A stretch of DNA of 54,494 bases, taken from positions 1 through 54,494 of the forward strand of contig JAGXAB010000044.1 in the NCBI GenBank assembly GCA_018971775.1, read 5' to 3'. Below the pieces are notes generated by a model. It ran no database searches. It saw nothing but the letters and a program-made list of their open reading frames with translations, and had not been told where the DNA came from. Below, piece after piece: positions 25,476-35,010 of the stretch. The translations under genes were made by a program, and so were the position numbers. The stretch is from Cyanobacteria bacterium REEB67 (GTDB lineage Bacteria; Cyanobacteriota; Vampirovibrionia; Obscuribacterales; Obscuribacteraceae). The first letter of the stretch is position 1; each line of letters begins with the position of its first letter.

Positions 25476-28025
25476 CTAGTTATCCTCGGCCAGGGGGGCA
25501 ACTACCTCTGCGCTCTCAGCGATTTTGGCGCTCTCGGCGATTTCGTCCGCCACTGACGAAAGCGGCGGAGCTAATGGTGCGGCCGTGCACTCCAGGCTCA
25601 GTTCGCCGTCGACGATGTCGACGAAGACGCTGCCGCCGTGCTCCAATTTGCCAAAAAGCAGCTCGTCGGCGAGGGGTTCTCGCAGCTTTTGCTTGATGAT
25701 GCGGGCCATCGGCCGGGCGCCGTACTGACGGTCGAAGCCTTTGTCGGCAAACCAGGTGCATGCGGCCAGGGTGACTGTCAGGTCGACCTTCTTTTCGATC
25801 AGGGTGACCTTGACCTCATCGATAAATTTATCGACAACCCGGCAAATGTCTGCATACGAGAGCGGATTGAAGGCAATCCAGGCATCGAGTCTGTTGCGAA
25901 ATTCCGGTGAGAAAGTGCGCTCGATCGCCCCGCGTCCTTTACCCATGCCAAAGCCGAGACTGGCATCGAGAGCACTCGCTTCTTTGGCTCTCTTTTCGTC
26001 CTTACCGTCACTATCTTTCTGGCTATCTTTCTGGCCGCTTTTCTTGAGAGCATCGCTCTCTTCACGCCCCTGACGCTCGGCCAATTGCAACAGACTCTCA
26101 CGGGGCAAAGCAGCCTTGAAGCCGATATTGTCTGACATCATTTCACGGGCACCGGCATTGGTGGTCATGATCAAAATGATATTGCGAAAATCGGCCTTCT
26201 TACCGTTGTTATCGGTAAGGCTGGCATGGTCCATGATCTGAAGGAGAATGTTGAAAAGATCTGGATGGGCCTTTTCGATTTCATCGAGAACCAGCACCGC
26301 ATATGGTGTCTTATTGACGGCATCGGTGAGCAAACCGCCCTGATCAAAGCCTACATAACCCGGAGGTGCGCCGATCAAACGCGAGACTGTGTGCGGCTCC
26401 ATATATTCGGACATATCGAAACGAATGAAATTGACGCCGAGTACCTTAGCCAGCTGTTTGGCCAGCTCGGTTTTGCCAACACCGGTCGGCCCGGAAAAGA
26501 GATAAGAACCAATCGGCTTGAGGGGATTGCCCAGTCCGGATCGAGACAACTTGATCGCGTTGACAAGCTGGGTGATGGCGTGATTTTGGCCGTAGATAAC
26601 GGCCTCGAGCTCACTCTGTAATACTTTGAGACGTTCCTTGTCCGAACCGGAAACGGTTTTGGGCGGGATCTTGGCCATGCGCGCCACCGTCAGCTCGACG
26701 TCGTGAGCGATGATTTCGCGGCTGGGGCGATCTTCTTCGCTGATCAATTTGACCGTCGCGCCGACTTCATCGATGACGTCGATCGCTTTATCGGGCAGGA
26801 AGCGATCGTTGATGTATTTGCTGGCCAGCTCGGCGGCGCTGACCAGAGCCGGGTCACTATATGTGACACCATGATATTCTTCGTAATAAGGCTTCAGACC
26901 GCGCAAAATCTTAATCGTGTCTTCCAGACTCGGCTCATTAATATCAATCTTCTGGAAGCGCCTGGCCAGAGCCTTGTCACGCTCAAAAGCGCTTTTGAAC
27001 TCGCTGTGCGTAGTCGAGCCGATGCAGCGCAATTCGCCGGAGGCCAGAGCCGGTTTGAGCAAGTTAGAGGCATCCATCGAACCACCTTCGACAGCACCGG
27101 CTCTCACAATTGTGTGAATTTCATCGATGAACAAAATAACATTACTCTGCTCTTTGAGAGCACGCAAAACGGCTTTTAAGCGCTCCTCGAACTCGCCGCG
27201 AAACTTGGTCCCAGCCATGAGCGCGCCCATGTCCAGAGCAAAAACTTTGAAATTCTGGATTTGCTTGGGCACTTCGCCGCGCTGGATTTTCAGGGCCAGA
27301 CCTTCGGCGACTGCAGTCTTACCAACGCCGGGATCGCCTACATAGAGCGGATTGTTCTTTTTGCGCCGACAGAGGATTTGAATCGTACGCGTCACTTCCG
27401 CTTCGCGTCCGATCAAGGGATCGATCTTATTGTTGGCCGCCTGCTCGATCAAATCTGTGCAATAGAGCTTTAAAACATCTTTTTTGGTCTTTTTGACCGG
27501 CACTTCGCCTTCCTCTGGAAAAGCACCATCTTCACCTCGGCCGGTACTTTCCGAAGCCAGCCCCTCGTCTAGGTCTTGCTCATCGTTGCCCGGCTCTTTA
27601 GCAATGCCATGGGAGATGTAATTTAAAATATCGAGACGCGAAACATCCATCTTTTCCATCAAAAAGACGGCAAAGGAGCGCCGCTCGTGAAACATAGCAG
27701 CCAGTACATTGCCGCTGTCGATGCTTGGTTGCTGAGCCTGCTGAGCCTGGAATGCGGCCCGCTGAATAACGCGCTCGAAGGTGGCGGTCTGCTCGGGCAT
27801 GGCATCTCGCCCTTTTGGCAGGACTTCCACTTTTTCATTGAGATAACGATCGAGCTCGCGCTTCAAGGCATCGAGATCGGCTCCGCAAGCCGTCAGAACC
27901 GCACTTGCCGTCTGCTCGCCGAGCATGACGAAGAGGAGATGCTCGAGGGTCAAGTATTCATGCCGTCGCGAATGAGCTTCGTTGAAAGCCTCATTGAAGG
28001 TATTTTGCAGCTCTCTGGTGATCAT
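25476..28025 (-). CDS. clpA: ClpA, ATP-dependent Clp protease specificity subunit
   Basis: 849 residues. The N-domain ([31 protein letters not shown] at its start, to about 140) binds ClpS. D1 carries Walker A GDPGVGKT (230-237) and the DEIHT Walker B (301-305); D2 carries GPTGVGKT (512-519) and DEIEKAH (581-587). It unfolds substrates and feeds them to ClpP. Between NAG (623-625) and [10 protein letters not shown] (705-714), where the ClpP-binding loop lies, the sequence IGF (634-636) is followed by about 50 extra highly charged residues with Lys/Asp/Ser runs. A strong ATG start at 28025. clpS lies just upstream, 18 bases away, and the MscS gene follows by 5 bases. The C-terminal 40 residues are Ala/Glu-rich. 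Confidence 0.94.
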   Translation of the reverse strand: MITRELQNTFNEAFNEAHSRRHEYLTLEHLLFVMLGEQTASAVLTACGADLDALKRELDRYLNEKVEVLPKGRDAMPEQTATFERVIQRAAFQAQQAQQPSIDSGNVLAAMFHERRSFAVFLMEKMDVSRLDILNYISHGIAKEPGNDEQDLDEGLASESTGRGEDGAFPEEGEVPVKKTKKDVLKLYCTDLIEQAANNKIDPLIGREAEVTRTIQILCRRKKNNPLYVGDPGVGKTAVAEGLALKIQRGEVPKQIQNFKVFALDMGALMAGTKFRGEFEERLKAVLRALKEQSNVILFIDEIHTIVRAGAVEGGSMDASNLLKPALASGELRCIGSTTHSEFKSAFERDKALARRFQKIDINEPSLEDTIKILRGLKPYYEEYHGVTYSDPALVSAAELASKYINDRFLPDKAIDVIDEVGATVKLISEEDRPSREIIAHDVELTVARMAKIPPKTVSGSDKERLKVLQSELEAVIYGQNHAITQLVNAIKLSRSGLGNPLKPIGSYLFSGPTGVGKTELAKQLAKVLGVNFIRFDMSEYMEPHTVSRLIGAPPGYVGFDQGGLLTDAVNKTPYAVLVLDEIEKAHPDLFNILLQIMDHASLTDNNGKKADFRNIILIMTTNAGAREMMSDNIGFKAALPRESLLQLAERQGREESDALKKSGQKDSQKDSDGKDEKRAKEASALDASLGFGMGKGRGAIERTFSPEFRNRLDAWIAFNPLSYADICRVVDKFIDEVKVTLIEKKVDLTVTLAACTWFADKGFDRQYGARPMARIIKQKLREPLADELLFGKLEHGGSVFVDIVDGELSLECTAAPLAPPLSSVADEIAESAKIAESAEVVAPLAEDN

Positions 28026-28043
28026 AGTTAATACCTGGTTTTC

Positions 28044-28370
28044 TTATTCTTGCTCGAGGGTGCAGCGTAAAGGAAATTCCTGCTGCCTGGCGAGCAAAGT
28101 AACTTTTTCCACTTTCGCTTCGGCAATTTCGAAGGGATAAACTCCCGCCACACCGACACCGACCTGATGCACGGCCATCATTATCTTGTGCGCGTCGCCG
28201 GCCGACTTATGAAAAATTTGCTCGAGGATAAAAGTGACAAACTCCATGCTGGTGTAATCATCATTGTGCAGAAGTACTTTAAATAAAGGCGGTCGCTCAA
28301 TCTTTATTTTCTTTTCGGTGATGACGGCAGTACCGCCCTCACCGCCTTCGTGCTCATCAAAATCAGGCAT
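28044..28370 (-). CDS. clpS: ClpS adaptor for N-end rule degradation
   Basis: 108 residues, the family length. The core is RPPLFKVLLHNDDYTSMEFV (27-46), the signature block that binds the N-terminal residue of substrates and docks on the ClpA N-domain. HQVGVGVAGVYPFEIAEAKVEKV follows with the conserved G-A-G-Y block. The first 20 residues are acidic with a GGEGG run. ATG start at 28370. It is immediately upstream of clpA with the same orientation, the normal clpS-clpA pairing, so ClpA very likely handles N-degron substrates here. Confidence 0.93.
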   Translation of the reverse strand: MPDFDEHEGGEGGTAVITEKKIKIERPPLFKVLLHNDDYTSMEFVTFILEQIFHKSAGDAHKIMMAVHQVGVGVAGVYPFEIAEAKVEKVTLLARQQEFPLRCTLEQE

Positions 28371-28485
28371 CGGTCACGGTCCCATCAATAAAAACATCAG
28401 AGCAACGGCAGAAATTTGAAATAATCCGGACTCCGTCTGCCAATAATGATAGCAAAAGCAAAGATCAAACCTCGTCCTTTTAAGC

Positions 28486-29451
28486 TTAGCGAGACTTGCC
28501 TATATTCTCCTGGAAATTTTCGCAAACAGTCACCAATCTCAGATCGTGCACCTTTGCAGCAGCGGCTCGCAGCTCTTTCAAGACGACCAGAGCTTCACTT
28601 TGTTTCTTACCCAGATTGAGGCTTACCGCCCGGGCAAGCTGAGCATTCAGTCGGAAAAAATTGCCTTCTCCGAGGACGGCAGTTTCCCTGACCAGAGCAT
28701 CTGCAATAGCGGCCAAACGATCGTTTTGATTCCGGCGAAAGTTGTCGTTAAAACTGGTCAGGAGCTTCTGATATTGCTCGGCCACAGCAAGATTGCCGCC
28801 GAGCAAACAGCTCAGACCCTCGAACTCATCCATTTTATAGTCTTGAAACAGACGAGAGGAAGCTAAACCACGGTCGGCATAAAGCCGGGCCTGGTCGAAT
28901 TGACCGGTTTTATTGGCGAGCTTTATGCCGAGCAAAAGCAAATCCAGCTCGGCCACCCTTTGCACATCCGGATGTTGCTGGCAGTAGACAAGGCCTGTCG
29001 CCACAGTCTTGAGACCACCCTGATAATCGCCGCTCTTGCAGGCATTGTCGATGTCCCGGAAAAACTTCTGGCAATTAGGATCGGGAAAATGCGACCGGGA
29101 GAGGCGGGGCTCGAGCAGGAGATTACCGCATTTAGTCTGAATCAACTGGACTAATTGTTCGCTCTCATCCTCACCATTGGGGGGCGGCGCCAGACTCAAA
29201 AGAGCACTCTGGTAGGGATTTTCCTTAGGCTTGAGAAAATTGCGTGCTTGTTCGGAGATACCAGCGTCCGCCGAACGGAATTGATTGTTCGAGTGCTCGT
29301 CAAACTGAACATACATGCTGTAGGCGACATAGAGCGCCCCCAGGCAAATGACGGCAATAATACCGGCAGCGACCTTTTTATTTTTCGGATTGACGTTCGC
29401 TTTGCTGTTCTCTACAGTTTCATCCATAGTGCCGTCTTCGGTGCCAGTCAT
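28486..29451 (-). CDS. Single-pass membrane protein with TPR-like repeats, unknown function
   Basis: 321 residues. One transmembrane helix at about 27-46 (VAAGIIAVICLGALYVAYSM) after a 25-residue acidic and Asn/Lys-rich N-terminus. The rest is an alpha-helical, TPR-like region outside (for example LLLLGIKLANKTGQFDQARLYADRGL and RQNDRLAAIADALVRE). I do not recognise the family. The stop-start gap to the upstream MshEN-repeat gene is only 3 bases, so the two are very likely expressed together and may work in one complex. Downstream, 115 bases separate it from clpS, which may be a separate unit. Confidence 0.7.
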   Translation of the reverse strand: MTGTEDGTMDETVENSKANVNPKNKKVAAGIIAVICLGALYVAYSMYVQFDEHSNNQFRSADAGISEQARNFLKPKENPYQSALLSLAPPPNGEDESEQLVQLIQTKCGNLLLEPRLSRSHFPDPNCQKFFRDIDNACKSGDYQGGLKTVATGLVYCQQHPDVQRVAELDLLLLGIKLANKTGQFDQARLYADRGLASSRLFQDYKMDEFEGLSCLLGGNLAVAEQYQKLLTSFNDNFRRNQNDRLAAIADALVRETAVLGEGNFFRLNAQLARAVSLNLGKKQSEALVVLKELRAAAAKVHDLRLVTVCENFQENIGKSR

Positions 29452-29454
29452 CGC

Positions 29455-30777
29455 TTATTTATCTTCTGCCGAATTTTCGAAATCGTTCGAATGCTTCAAG
29501 TCGAGAGCTTCCTGCGATTCCTCGTCTTGATCAAATTCTTCCGGCTCGATATTGGAAGCCCATTTCAGTTCAGCCAGGGCCTCGTCGAAAGTAATCTGGT
29601 TTTTGCGCGCATGGTTGAGGGCAAAAATCGCCTGCTCCATGTTGATTTTTTCATCACGCAAAAGCACCAGCGAGCGCAAAGTGGCGTGCAGAGTCTGATC
29701 GTCGATAGCACCGGTAACGAGCAAAATTTTGCCAAGCAGAGCAGAATTGCGACGGGCATCGCGCAGCGCCTTTTTGATCTCGGTATCGGTGACAATGCCG
29801 GCCGCTTTGAGCATCTCGCCTAGGCGCACTCTTTCTCGAGTTTCGGCCACACCGAGATCGAGCTCTGAAATCGCTCTGGCCAGAGAAACATGGCGAGTCG
29901 CTACTTCACGCAGGGCTTCTGCTGCTTTCAGGGCCGAGAGCGAATGGCTGGAGACAATTTCCTGTAATTTCAAGGCGGTGTCGAGAATGCGCTTGGAGAT
30001 GAAGCCGCCTTCGACCAGCATCTGTCCAATCGGCACTTCTCTAATCAGGCCCATTTCCAGGGCGGTCATTAAGTCGCCTTCGTTAACCAGACCGGAGAGG
30101 ACAAGCAGCTCACCAAGTTTGACTCTCTGGCGCGGCGGCGGCTTGTAGAAGCCGAGATCAATCAGCGAAACTTCGATGTTGACCCGGCGAAAGCGGCTTG
30201 ATCTAAGAGCTTGCACGGCCTGTTCCCGCGAAATCTTGGCGTCGCGCACCAGCACCTGGGCGGTGAGGGCGGCGGAGAGCATCTCGTCCGATACTGCATT
30301 GGTCAGGACAAGGACACGACCGAGGGGCAGGCCTGTCTCCTGGCTTGTCTTGAGCGCATCTTCCAGTTGCATCTTGCCGATAATCTCGGCATCCTGCAAC
30401 AGTTCACCCAGGCGAGCCACCGGAGCGTGGTCCGGTGTGACCCAACCAACCTTTTTCAAACAAACATCAAAATCATGACCTTCACTGGCCAACAAAGCGA
30501 GGGCAGCCTGGGCCTTTTGCAAGGTCATGGCGCCGTCTTTGACTAAAGCCTGGGCCTTGACCGCCGCTTCCAGCTCGCGATCGCCGATATAACCACACAT
30601 GACCAGGACGCGTCCGAGGGGCAGACCGGTCTCGGAGGAAAGTTCGATGGCGTGATTAAGGCCGTCGGTGTTGAGAATCTTGGCCTCGACGAGCATCTCG
30701 CCCAGCCGCTGCGATAACTTGGTACCGGCTTTCACTGCAATATTTTCCTCTGTCCTCTTAATGCGTTCCCCAGCCAA
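29455..30777 (-). CDS. Protein with four tandem MshEN-like repeats (98-residue period)
   Basis: 440 residues. Four repeats begin at exact 98-residue steps with LGEM/LGEL at residues 25, 123, 221 and 319. Each contains two half-motifs of the type LGxxLxxxGxIxxxxLxxAL, for instance LGRVLVMCGYIGDRELEAAVKAQ in repeat 1 and LGKILLVTGAIDDQTLHATL in repeat 4. This matches the MshEN / T2SSE N-terminal fold of type II secretion and type IV pilus ATPases, where some members bind cyclic di-GMP. No ATPase domain is present; the 30-residue acidic tail is followed by the stop. The TTG start (30777) lacks a clear ribosome site; GTG 30735, 11 bases after GAGG, is an alternative. The 321-residue membrane protein follows by 3 bases. 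Confidence 0.8.
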   Translation of the reverse strand: MAGERIKRTEENIAVKAGTKLSQRLGEMLVEAKILNTDGLNHAIELSSETGLPLGRVLVMCGYIGDRELEAAVKAQALVKDGAMTLQKAQAALALLASEGHDFDVCLKKVGWVTPDHAPVARLGELLQDAEIIGKMQLEDALKTSQETGLPLGRVLVLTNAVSDEMLSAALTAQVLVRDAKISREQAVQALRSSRFRRVNIEVSLIDLGFYKPPPRQRVKLGELLVLSGLVNEGDLMTALEMGLIREVPIGQMLVEGGFISKRILDTALKLQEIVSSHSLSALKAAEALREVATRHVSLARAISELDLGVAETRERVRLGEMLKAAGIVTDTEIKKALRDARRNSALLGKILLVTGAIDDQTLHATLRSLVLLRDEKINMEQAIFALNHARKNQITFDEALAELKWASNIEPEEFDQDEESQEALDLKHSNDFENSAEDK

Positions 30778-30840
30778 ACAGCTACGAGAGCTTTTAACTA
30801 AGACAGTTTAAAGCAAATATGAAATTTAGAGAAGAAAATT

Positions 30841-30913
30841 TACCCCCAGGGGAATTCGAATCCCCGTCGCCTCCGTGAAAGGGAGGTGTCCTAGGCCTCT
30901 AGACGATGGGGGC
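30841..30913 (-). tRNA. tRNA-Glu (anticodon UUC)
   Basis: The - strand folds into a full cloverleaf. The acceptor stem is GCCCCCA with TGGGGGT (G1-U72 wobble), the discriminator is A73 at 30841. The anticodon stem and loop are CCTCC-CTTTCAC-GGAGG, giving anticodon TTC. The T arm contains the invariant GGTTCGA-type TTCGAATC block (here GATTCGAATC). CCA is not encoded. A promoter lies upstream at 30951-30980. Confidence 0.97.
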
Positions 30914-30950
30914 ATCTAAGGCGTGGCTTTCGCCACAGCGACTAAAGAGG

Positions 30951-30980
30951 AGAATAACAAAACGTGATCATTAGTGTCAA
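30951..30980 (-). promoter_or_regulatory. Promoter of tRNA-Glu
   Basis: On the - strand, TTGACA (30975-30980, exact consensus -35), an 18-base spacer, then TATTCT (30951-30956). Transcription would start near 30944, about 30 bases before the tRNA 5' end at 30913. The leader contains a GTGGC-TTTC-GCCAC hairpin (30923-30936). Confidence 0.6.
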
Positions 30981-31085
30981 CAAGCTCGGGTCAAGCTGCA
31001 AGAATATGATGTCGCATTGTACTATTGGAATCTGCCGTCGAGAGCCGCGTGGTTGGCCCTTGGCGAAAAGTACAGCCTAACAAAG

Positions 31086-32036
31086 ATGCGTAACATGTCT
31101 ACTTATTATCGTTCTTTCAACAATTATCTACGCGAGACTTTCGGCGCGCGCGTCTATCGCGTGCCTCTCGATGCCGGATTCACTTGCCCCAATCGCGACG
31201 GTACCAGGGCCTTCGGCGGCTGTACTTTTTGCGACGACCGCGGCTCGGGCGCTCCGACTATCCAACCGGCCCTCAATATAAAAAATCAGCTAGAGACGGG
31301 CATCGGTCGCATTCGCAAGCGTTTCAAAGCGACGAAATTTATGGCCTACTTTCAGGCTTTCACCAATACCTACGCCCCCGAAGGCGTGCTGCGCGAGCTC
31401 TATGACGTCGGCCTCGATCACCCCGATGTAGTCGGACTCTGTATCGGCACTCGACCGGACTGCCTGGATGACAACATCCTCAACCTTTTAGAGGATTACC
31501 ACCGCAAAACATTCCTCTTCCTGGAAGTGGGCGTGCAGACCCTTCACAACCGCACCCTCGATCTGATCAACCGCGGACACAGTGCCGAGGAATTTATGGA
31601 TTGCGTGGCCAGGGTGAAAAAACGCAATATGCGCCTTGCCACTCACCTGATCTTTGGCCTGCCGGGGGAGAGCGAAGCAGACATGCTCGACACGGTGCGT
31701 CGCATCGCTCCGCTTAAACTGGACGCCATTAAAATCCATCAGCTCTGCGTCTACAAGGGTACGCCGATGGAAGCCGATTACAAGCGCGGTGAACTCCCCC
31801 TCCTCGAAGAAGACGACTATGTGCGCCTCGTCGCCGATGCCCTCGAAATGCTCGATCCGCAAACAGTCGTGATGAGACTTGTCGCCGAAGGTTCGCAGGA
31901 CGAAATCGTAGCACCCCAATGGGCCTTCGAAAAAGAGCGCGTCATGCAAAAAATCGAATCAGAAATGCAAAGACGAGGGACCGTGCAGGGCTCGAAATTT
32001 GCTCAAGCACTAGCGCTCTCAGCTGCGCAGAAGTAG
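31086..32036 (+). CDS. Radical SAM protein, YhcC / TIGR01212 family
   Basis: 316 residues from ATG 31086 (a second ATG at 31095 fits equally well). The open frame extends upstream to a TTG at 31017, but family members start close to the YRSFNNYLRETFG block, so the extra residues are unlikely. The iron-sulfur motif is C-x12-C-x2-C (CPNRDGTRAFGGCTFC), the arrangement specific to YhcC-type radical SAM proteins. The glycine-rich SAM region and ETGIGRIRKRF follow, and the C-terminal domain holds THLIFGLPGE and DAIKIHQLCVYKGTPM. These proteins are widespread but their reaction is not settled. The last 18 bases overlap the end of the convergent ROK kinase gene. Confidence 0.88.
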   Translation: MRNMSTYYRSFNNYLRETFGARVYRVPLDAGFTCPNRDGTRAFGGCTFCDDRGSGAPTIQPALNIKNQLETGIGRIRKRFKATKFMAYFQAFTNTYAPEGVLRELYDVGLDHPDVVGLCIGTRPDCLDDNILNLLEDYHRKTFLFLEVGVQTLHNRTLDLINRGHSAEEFMDCVARVKKRNMRLATHLIFGLPGESEADMLDTVRRIAPLKLDAIKIHQLCVYKGTPMEADYKRGELPLLEEDDYVRLVADALEMLDPQTVVMRLVAEGSQDEIVAPQWAFEKERVMQKIESEMQRRGTVQGSKFAQALALSAAQK

Positions 32037-33005
32037 AGCAGCACCAATAGTGCCGGCATAATCGCCGAGTTCGGCGCGGACGATTTCGGTTTTGCGTGAG
32101 GGTATACGTAGCGCTCGGCGCCTGGCTTCGAGCTCGGCGAGATCGAAGAAATGCGGTACGGCTTCGACGAGACCGCCACCAAGGATGATGCGCTTCGGAT
32201 TGTAGAAATTGATCACGCTGGCCAGTCCGATACCGAGATACTGCGCGGCTTGAGTAATAGCACGCACGGTCGAATGATCGTTTATCTCCAGGCCCTGCGC
32301 GATCGCCTTGGAGCGCAGAATACCTTTATTAGCGTCTATCTTGTCGGCAAGGACGGTGTCCATGCCATGTTGAATGTCGTAGAGGACGGTCTTTGCGATC
32401 GCCGTGCGCGATGCATAGGTTTCGAGACAACCGTAGCCGCCGCAACCGCAGGGCAGTCCATCCGGTACGACGATCATGTGGCCGACTTCACCGGCGGTGC
32501 CATAACCGCCACGATAAATCTTGCCGTTGTTGACTATGCCCGAGCCGATACCGGTACCGATAAACATACAGACAAAGTTGTCGCATTCGCGACCGGCGCC
32601 GAAGTACAGCTCTCCAAGCGTAGCGACCTCCACATCATTGCCGAGCTTGACCGGTAATCCGTATTGAGCGCTAAGCGGCTCGGCTATGGCCAGATCATTG
32701 GTACCGCCGATATTGGCGGCGGCCAGTAAGATACCGTTTTCGCGGTCGACCATGCCGGCGGCGCCGACGCCGATACCGACCAGCTTTTTACTTTCAAATT
32801 TTGCATCGACCGCGGCGGCGTCCTGCAGTGCGTCTCCGATACAAGCAGCAATGCGCTTGACCAGCTCCGACCCCTCTTCCACCACCCTTGTTTTTTTCTT
32901 TGCGGCACTGAGGATTTGACCGGTAGTCAAATTGACCACGCCGGCAAGTATTTTGGTGCCGCCCAGGTCGACACCGACAGCAAACTTATCACCCACGATA
33001 GGCAC
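32019..33005 (-). CDS. ROK-family sugar kinase (glucokinase-like)
   Basis: 328 residues from a GTG (33005; a second GTG at 32996 is possible). The ATP-binding motif is VDLGGTKILAGVV (13-25 region). The ROK zinc motif GHMIVVPDGLPCGCGGYGCLE has the His plus three Cys. GTGIGSGIVNNG and GAAGMVDRENG are the remaining ROK signatures. DNA-binding helices at the N-terminus are absent, so it is a kinase rather than a ROK repressor. Likely phosphorylates glucose or a related hexose in the cytosol to start glycolysis; the exact sugar is inferred. The tail-to-tail overlap with the radical SAM gene is 18 bases. Confidence 0.92.
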   Translation of the reverse strand: MPIVGDKFAVGVDLGGTKILAGVVNLTTGQILSAAKKKTRVVEEGSELVKRIAACIGDALQDAAAVDAKFESKKLVGIGVGAAGMVDRENGILLAAANIGGTNDLAIAEPLSAQYGLPVKLGNDVEVATLGELYFGAGRECDNFVCMFIGTGIGSGIVNNGKIYRGGYGTAGEVGHMIVVPDGLPCGCGGYGCLETYASRTAIAKTVLYDIQHGMDTVLADKIDANKGILRSKAIAQGLEINDHSTVRAITQAAQYLGIGLASVINFYNPKRIILGGGLVEAVPHFFDLAELEARRRALRIPSRKTEIVRAELGDYAGTIGAALLLRS

Positions 33006-33105
33006 TCACTTTGTGTTTGATTTAGAAACACGAGTACTATATCACTATCAAATTGGCTGAACTGGCTGACCGGCCGAACTGGATAAAAAGTTTCTCGTCC
33101 GAAAA

Positions 33106-34716
33106 TTAGTCGAGCCTGACCTGGCCGGGCACAGAGCCGCCGGCGGAATTGAGTGATGTCTCGGCCGGCGCACCTTGGCGCGGCTCGGGAGCAGCGGCTT
33201 CCTGACCGGCCGATCGCTCGGTCTGGATCAGGTCTCGCTCGAATTTATCACCGGCTCCCACATTGTTTGATCCGACCACTCCAGCTTGGGCACTGATCCG
33301 CGCCGCTTCGGCAGCGGAAGTGAAAGAAGCGAGATCCGATTTGGGATGATAGCTGCAGCCATTGCAAACGGCAAGATTTTTGGCGCGCGCTTCGCTAAAT
33401 ATACCGAGCGCCACAGCAACGTGGCGCTGAGCGGCACTACCGTTGCGGGTCACGGTTGTACCATTTACAACCATCGTCGTCGAGCCGCCGCCGTCGAGGT
33501 TCATCGCCTCGGTGCAACCGTGCTTGAGGAAAAATTTGGCCACATCATAAAGCGTATGCGGTCCTTCGAAAGTGGCCATCAAGAGATGGTCATCGGCGGT
33601 GATACCACAAGCGGTACGCGCCACAATCTGTCCGCCCGTCCAGTTGGCCGGGAAGCGCTCGCCTTTTAGATCGCAGGCGAACTTACCGTTCTGCAGGAGC
33701 AACGGACCGCCGCTTACGGCTTCTTTGACATTGTCCCAGCCGCCTGGAGTGATCTGCCATTTGACATGAACAAGCTCACCGGAGGCAAGGTCGGCGATCG
33801 GAGATTTTTTAGAATCGCAGAGGACAAAGCCACCATAAGGAATGGCCATTGATTTTTCGGCTCTATCGATGATCTGTCCACTGGCATCGACGGCGAGCAA
33901 AGTACCGGCAAAAGGCAAGGTCACTCTTTCGCCCCAGCGCCTCGTATAGAGGATGCAACGAGAACCGGTGCGGTGAGGTTGATTGACGTTATTGATCCAG
34001 ATTTGTTGATGCTCGGGATTGGATGTCGATAGGATGCCATGCAATCCGACGCGGGCCATGCGCGCATAACCGCCTTCGGTGAAGCCCAGGGCGACACGGT
34101 CAAAAAGCGGCCCAGCCACCCATTCTCCGTCGACCATCAGGGTACCGAGCGGCACACCGTCACGCTTGAAGTAATTGGCGTTGATAGCGGCGATGGCGCC
34201 GGAATCGCGAGCATGCTCGCGCACGTCCTTGAGATGATTGAACGAGTAAGAAGCAGTCAGGGCGCGCACCTTCATCGGCGATTTGCTCATGTCGATATCG
34301 ACCATATTGATACGCGGATGACCGTTATAGACTACATAGCTGACGCCGGGAGCAAGTTCTTTCACCAGGGATGGTAGCATCGGCCCGGCCGGAATCTGAC
34401 CGACGACAGGTTTGTGAGCAGGTCTGGCGTGCGGCTTTTTCACTTCCGGTGGGGCACTCTTCGGTTTTTGTCTGCCGCGCGGCGGCAATTTGCTAAAAGC
34501 ACCACGAATCCATTTTTTTGAATGCGTACGGCCGCCGAGGTGTAAGGAAGAATGGAGGGTGGCGCCTGGAATATGCAAACCGGAATGAACGGACGGCAGT
34601 CCCATAGCCAGCTTTTGGGCCTGACCTGGTTGACAAATGACGATATTGGCGGCCAGCGCTAAGGCGCTCAGCAGGCCAAAAGAAACTGTTTTTTTATAGT
34701 AAGTGAGAAACCGCAA
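33106..34716 (-). CDS. Secreted phosphodiester glycosidase (NAGPA / DUF2233 domain)
   Basis: 536 residues. The first 33 form a signal peptide (two Lys, then a hydrophobic core SFGLLSALALAANIVI). A Pro/Lys-rich linker follows to about residue 110. From about 115 the phosphodiester glycosidase domain is clear: GVSYVVYNGHPRINMVDID, AIAAINANYFKRDGVPLGTLMVDGEW, GGPLLLQNGKF and the C-terminal MNLDGGGSTTMVVNG, the family's hallmark. Members cleave GlcNAc-phosphodiester links in cell-wall or exopolysaccharide. The C-terminal 120 residues are Ser/Gly/Ala-rich without a clear fold. The TTG start (34716) lacks a ribosome site and is the only start in reach. The stop precedes the kinase gene region by 100 bases. 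Confidence 0.85.
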   Translation of the reverse strand: MRFLTYYKKTVSFGLLSALALAANIVICQPGQAQKLAMGLPSVHSGLHIPGATLHSSLHLGGRTHSKKWIRGAFSKLPPRGRQKPKSAPPEVKKPHARPAHKPVVGQIPAGPMLPSLVKELAPGVSYVVYNGHPRINMVDIDMSKSPMKVRALTASYSFNHLKDVREHARDSGAIAAINANYFKRDGVPLGTLMVDGEWVAGPLFDRVALGFTEGGYARMARVGLHGILSTSNPEHQQIWINNVNQPHRTGSRCILYTRRWGERVTLPFAGTLLAVDASGQIIDRAEKSMAIPYGGFVLCDSKKSPIADLASGELVHVKWQITPGGWDNVKEAVSGGPLLLQNGKFACDLKGERFPANWTGGQIVARTACGITADDHLLMATFEGPHTLYDVAKFFLKHGCTEAMNLDGGGSTTMVVNGTTVTRNGSAAQRHVAVALGIFSEARAKNLAVCNGCSYHPKSDLASFTSAAEAARISAQAGVVGSNNVGAGDKFERDLIQTERSAGQEAAAPEPRQGAPAETSLNSAGGSVPGQVRLD

Positions 34717-35010
34717 GTTTGGCAGGACCCCGGGACAGAAACGCTTCGCTTCGTTATATACCCATTTTTACTATCTTTTAGGCGACTACGCAAATTAGAT
34801 TACACCGTCAGACCTCGAAAAGGACTGCTTTCATGCAACTTGTTCTTGCTTAAAAAGCAACCCTACAGTCAGCGTAAAAGACTCACTAGTGTTATACCAA
34901 TGGCGCGTGAGCAGAGTGTGAGGAGGGCGCCATCGTATATGTCGACTTTGCACGTTCTTTTTTTTAAGAGCACGACTTCGAGCTCGCTGCAAACCCGACT
35001 TTTTGAAACT
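34717..35010. other. 294-base gap between glyQ and the glycosidase gene
   Basis: Nothing gene-like on either strand. It contains AT-rich stretches (TATATA at about 34757 on the - strand) that could hold the glycosidase promoter, but no -35/-10 pair of acceptable spacing. No clear terminator for glyQ. Confidence 0.4.
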
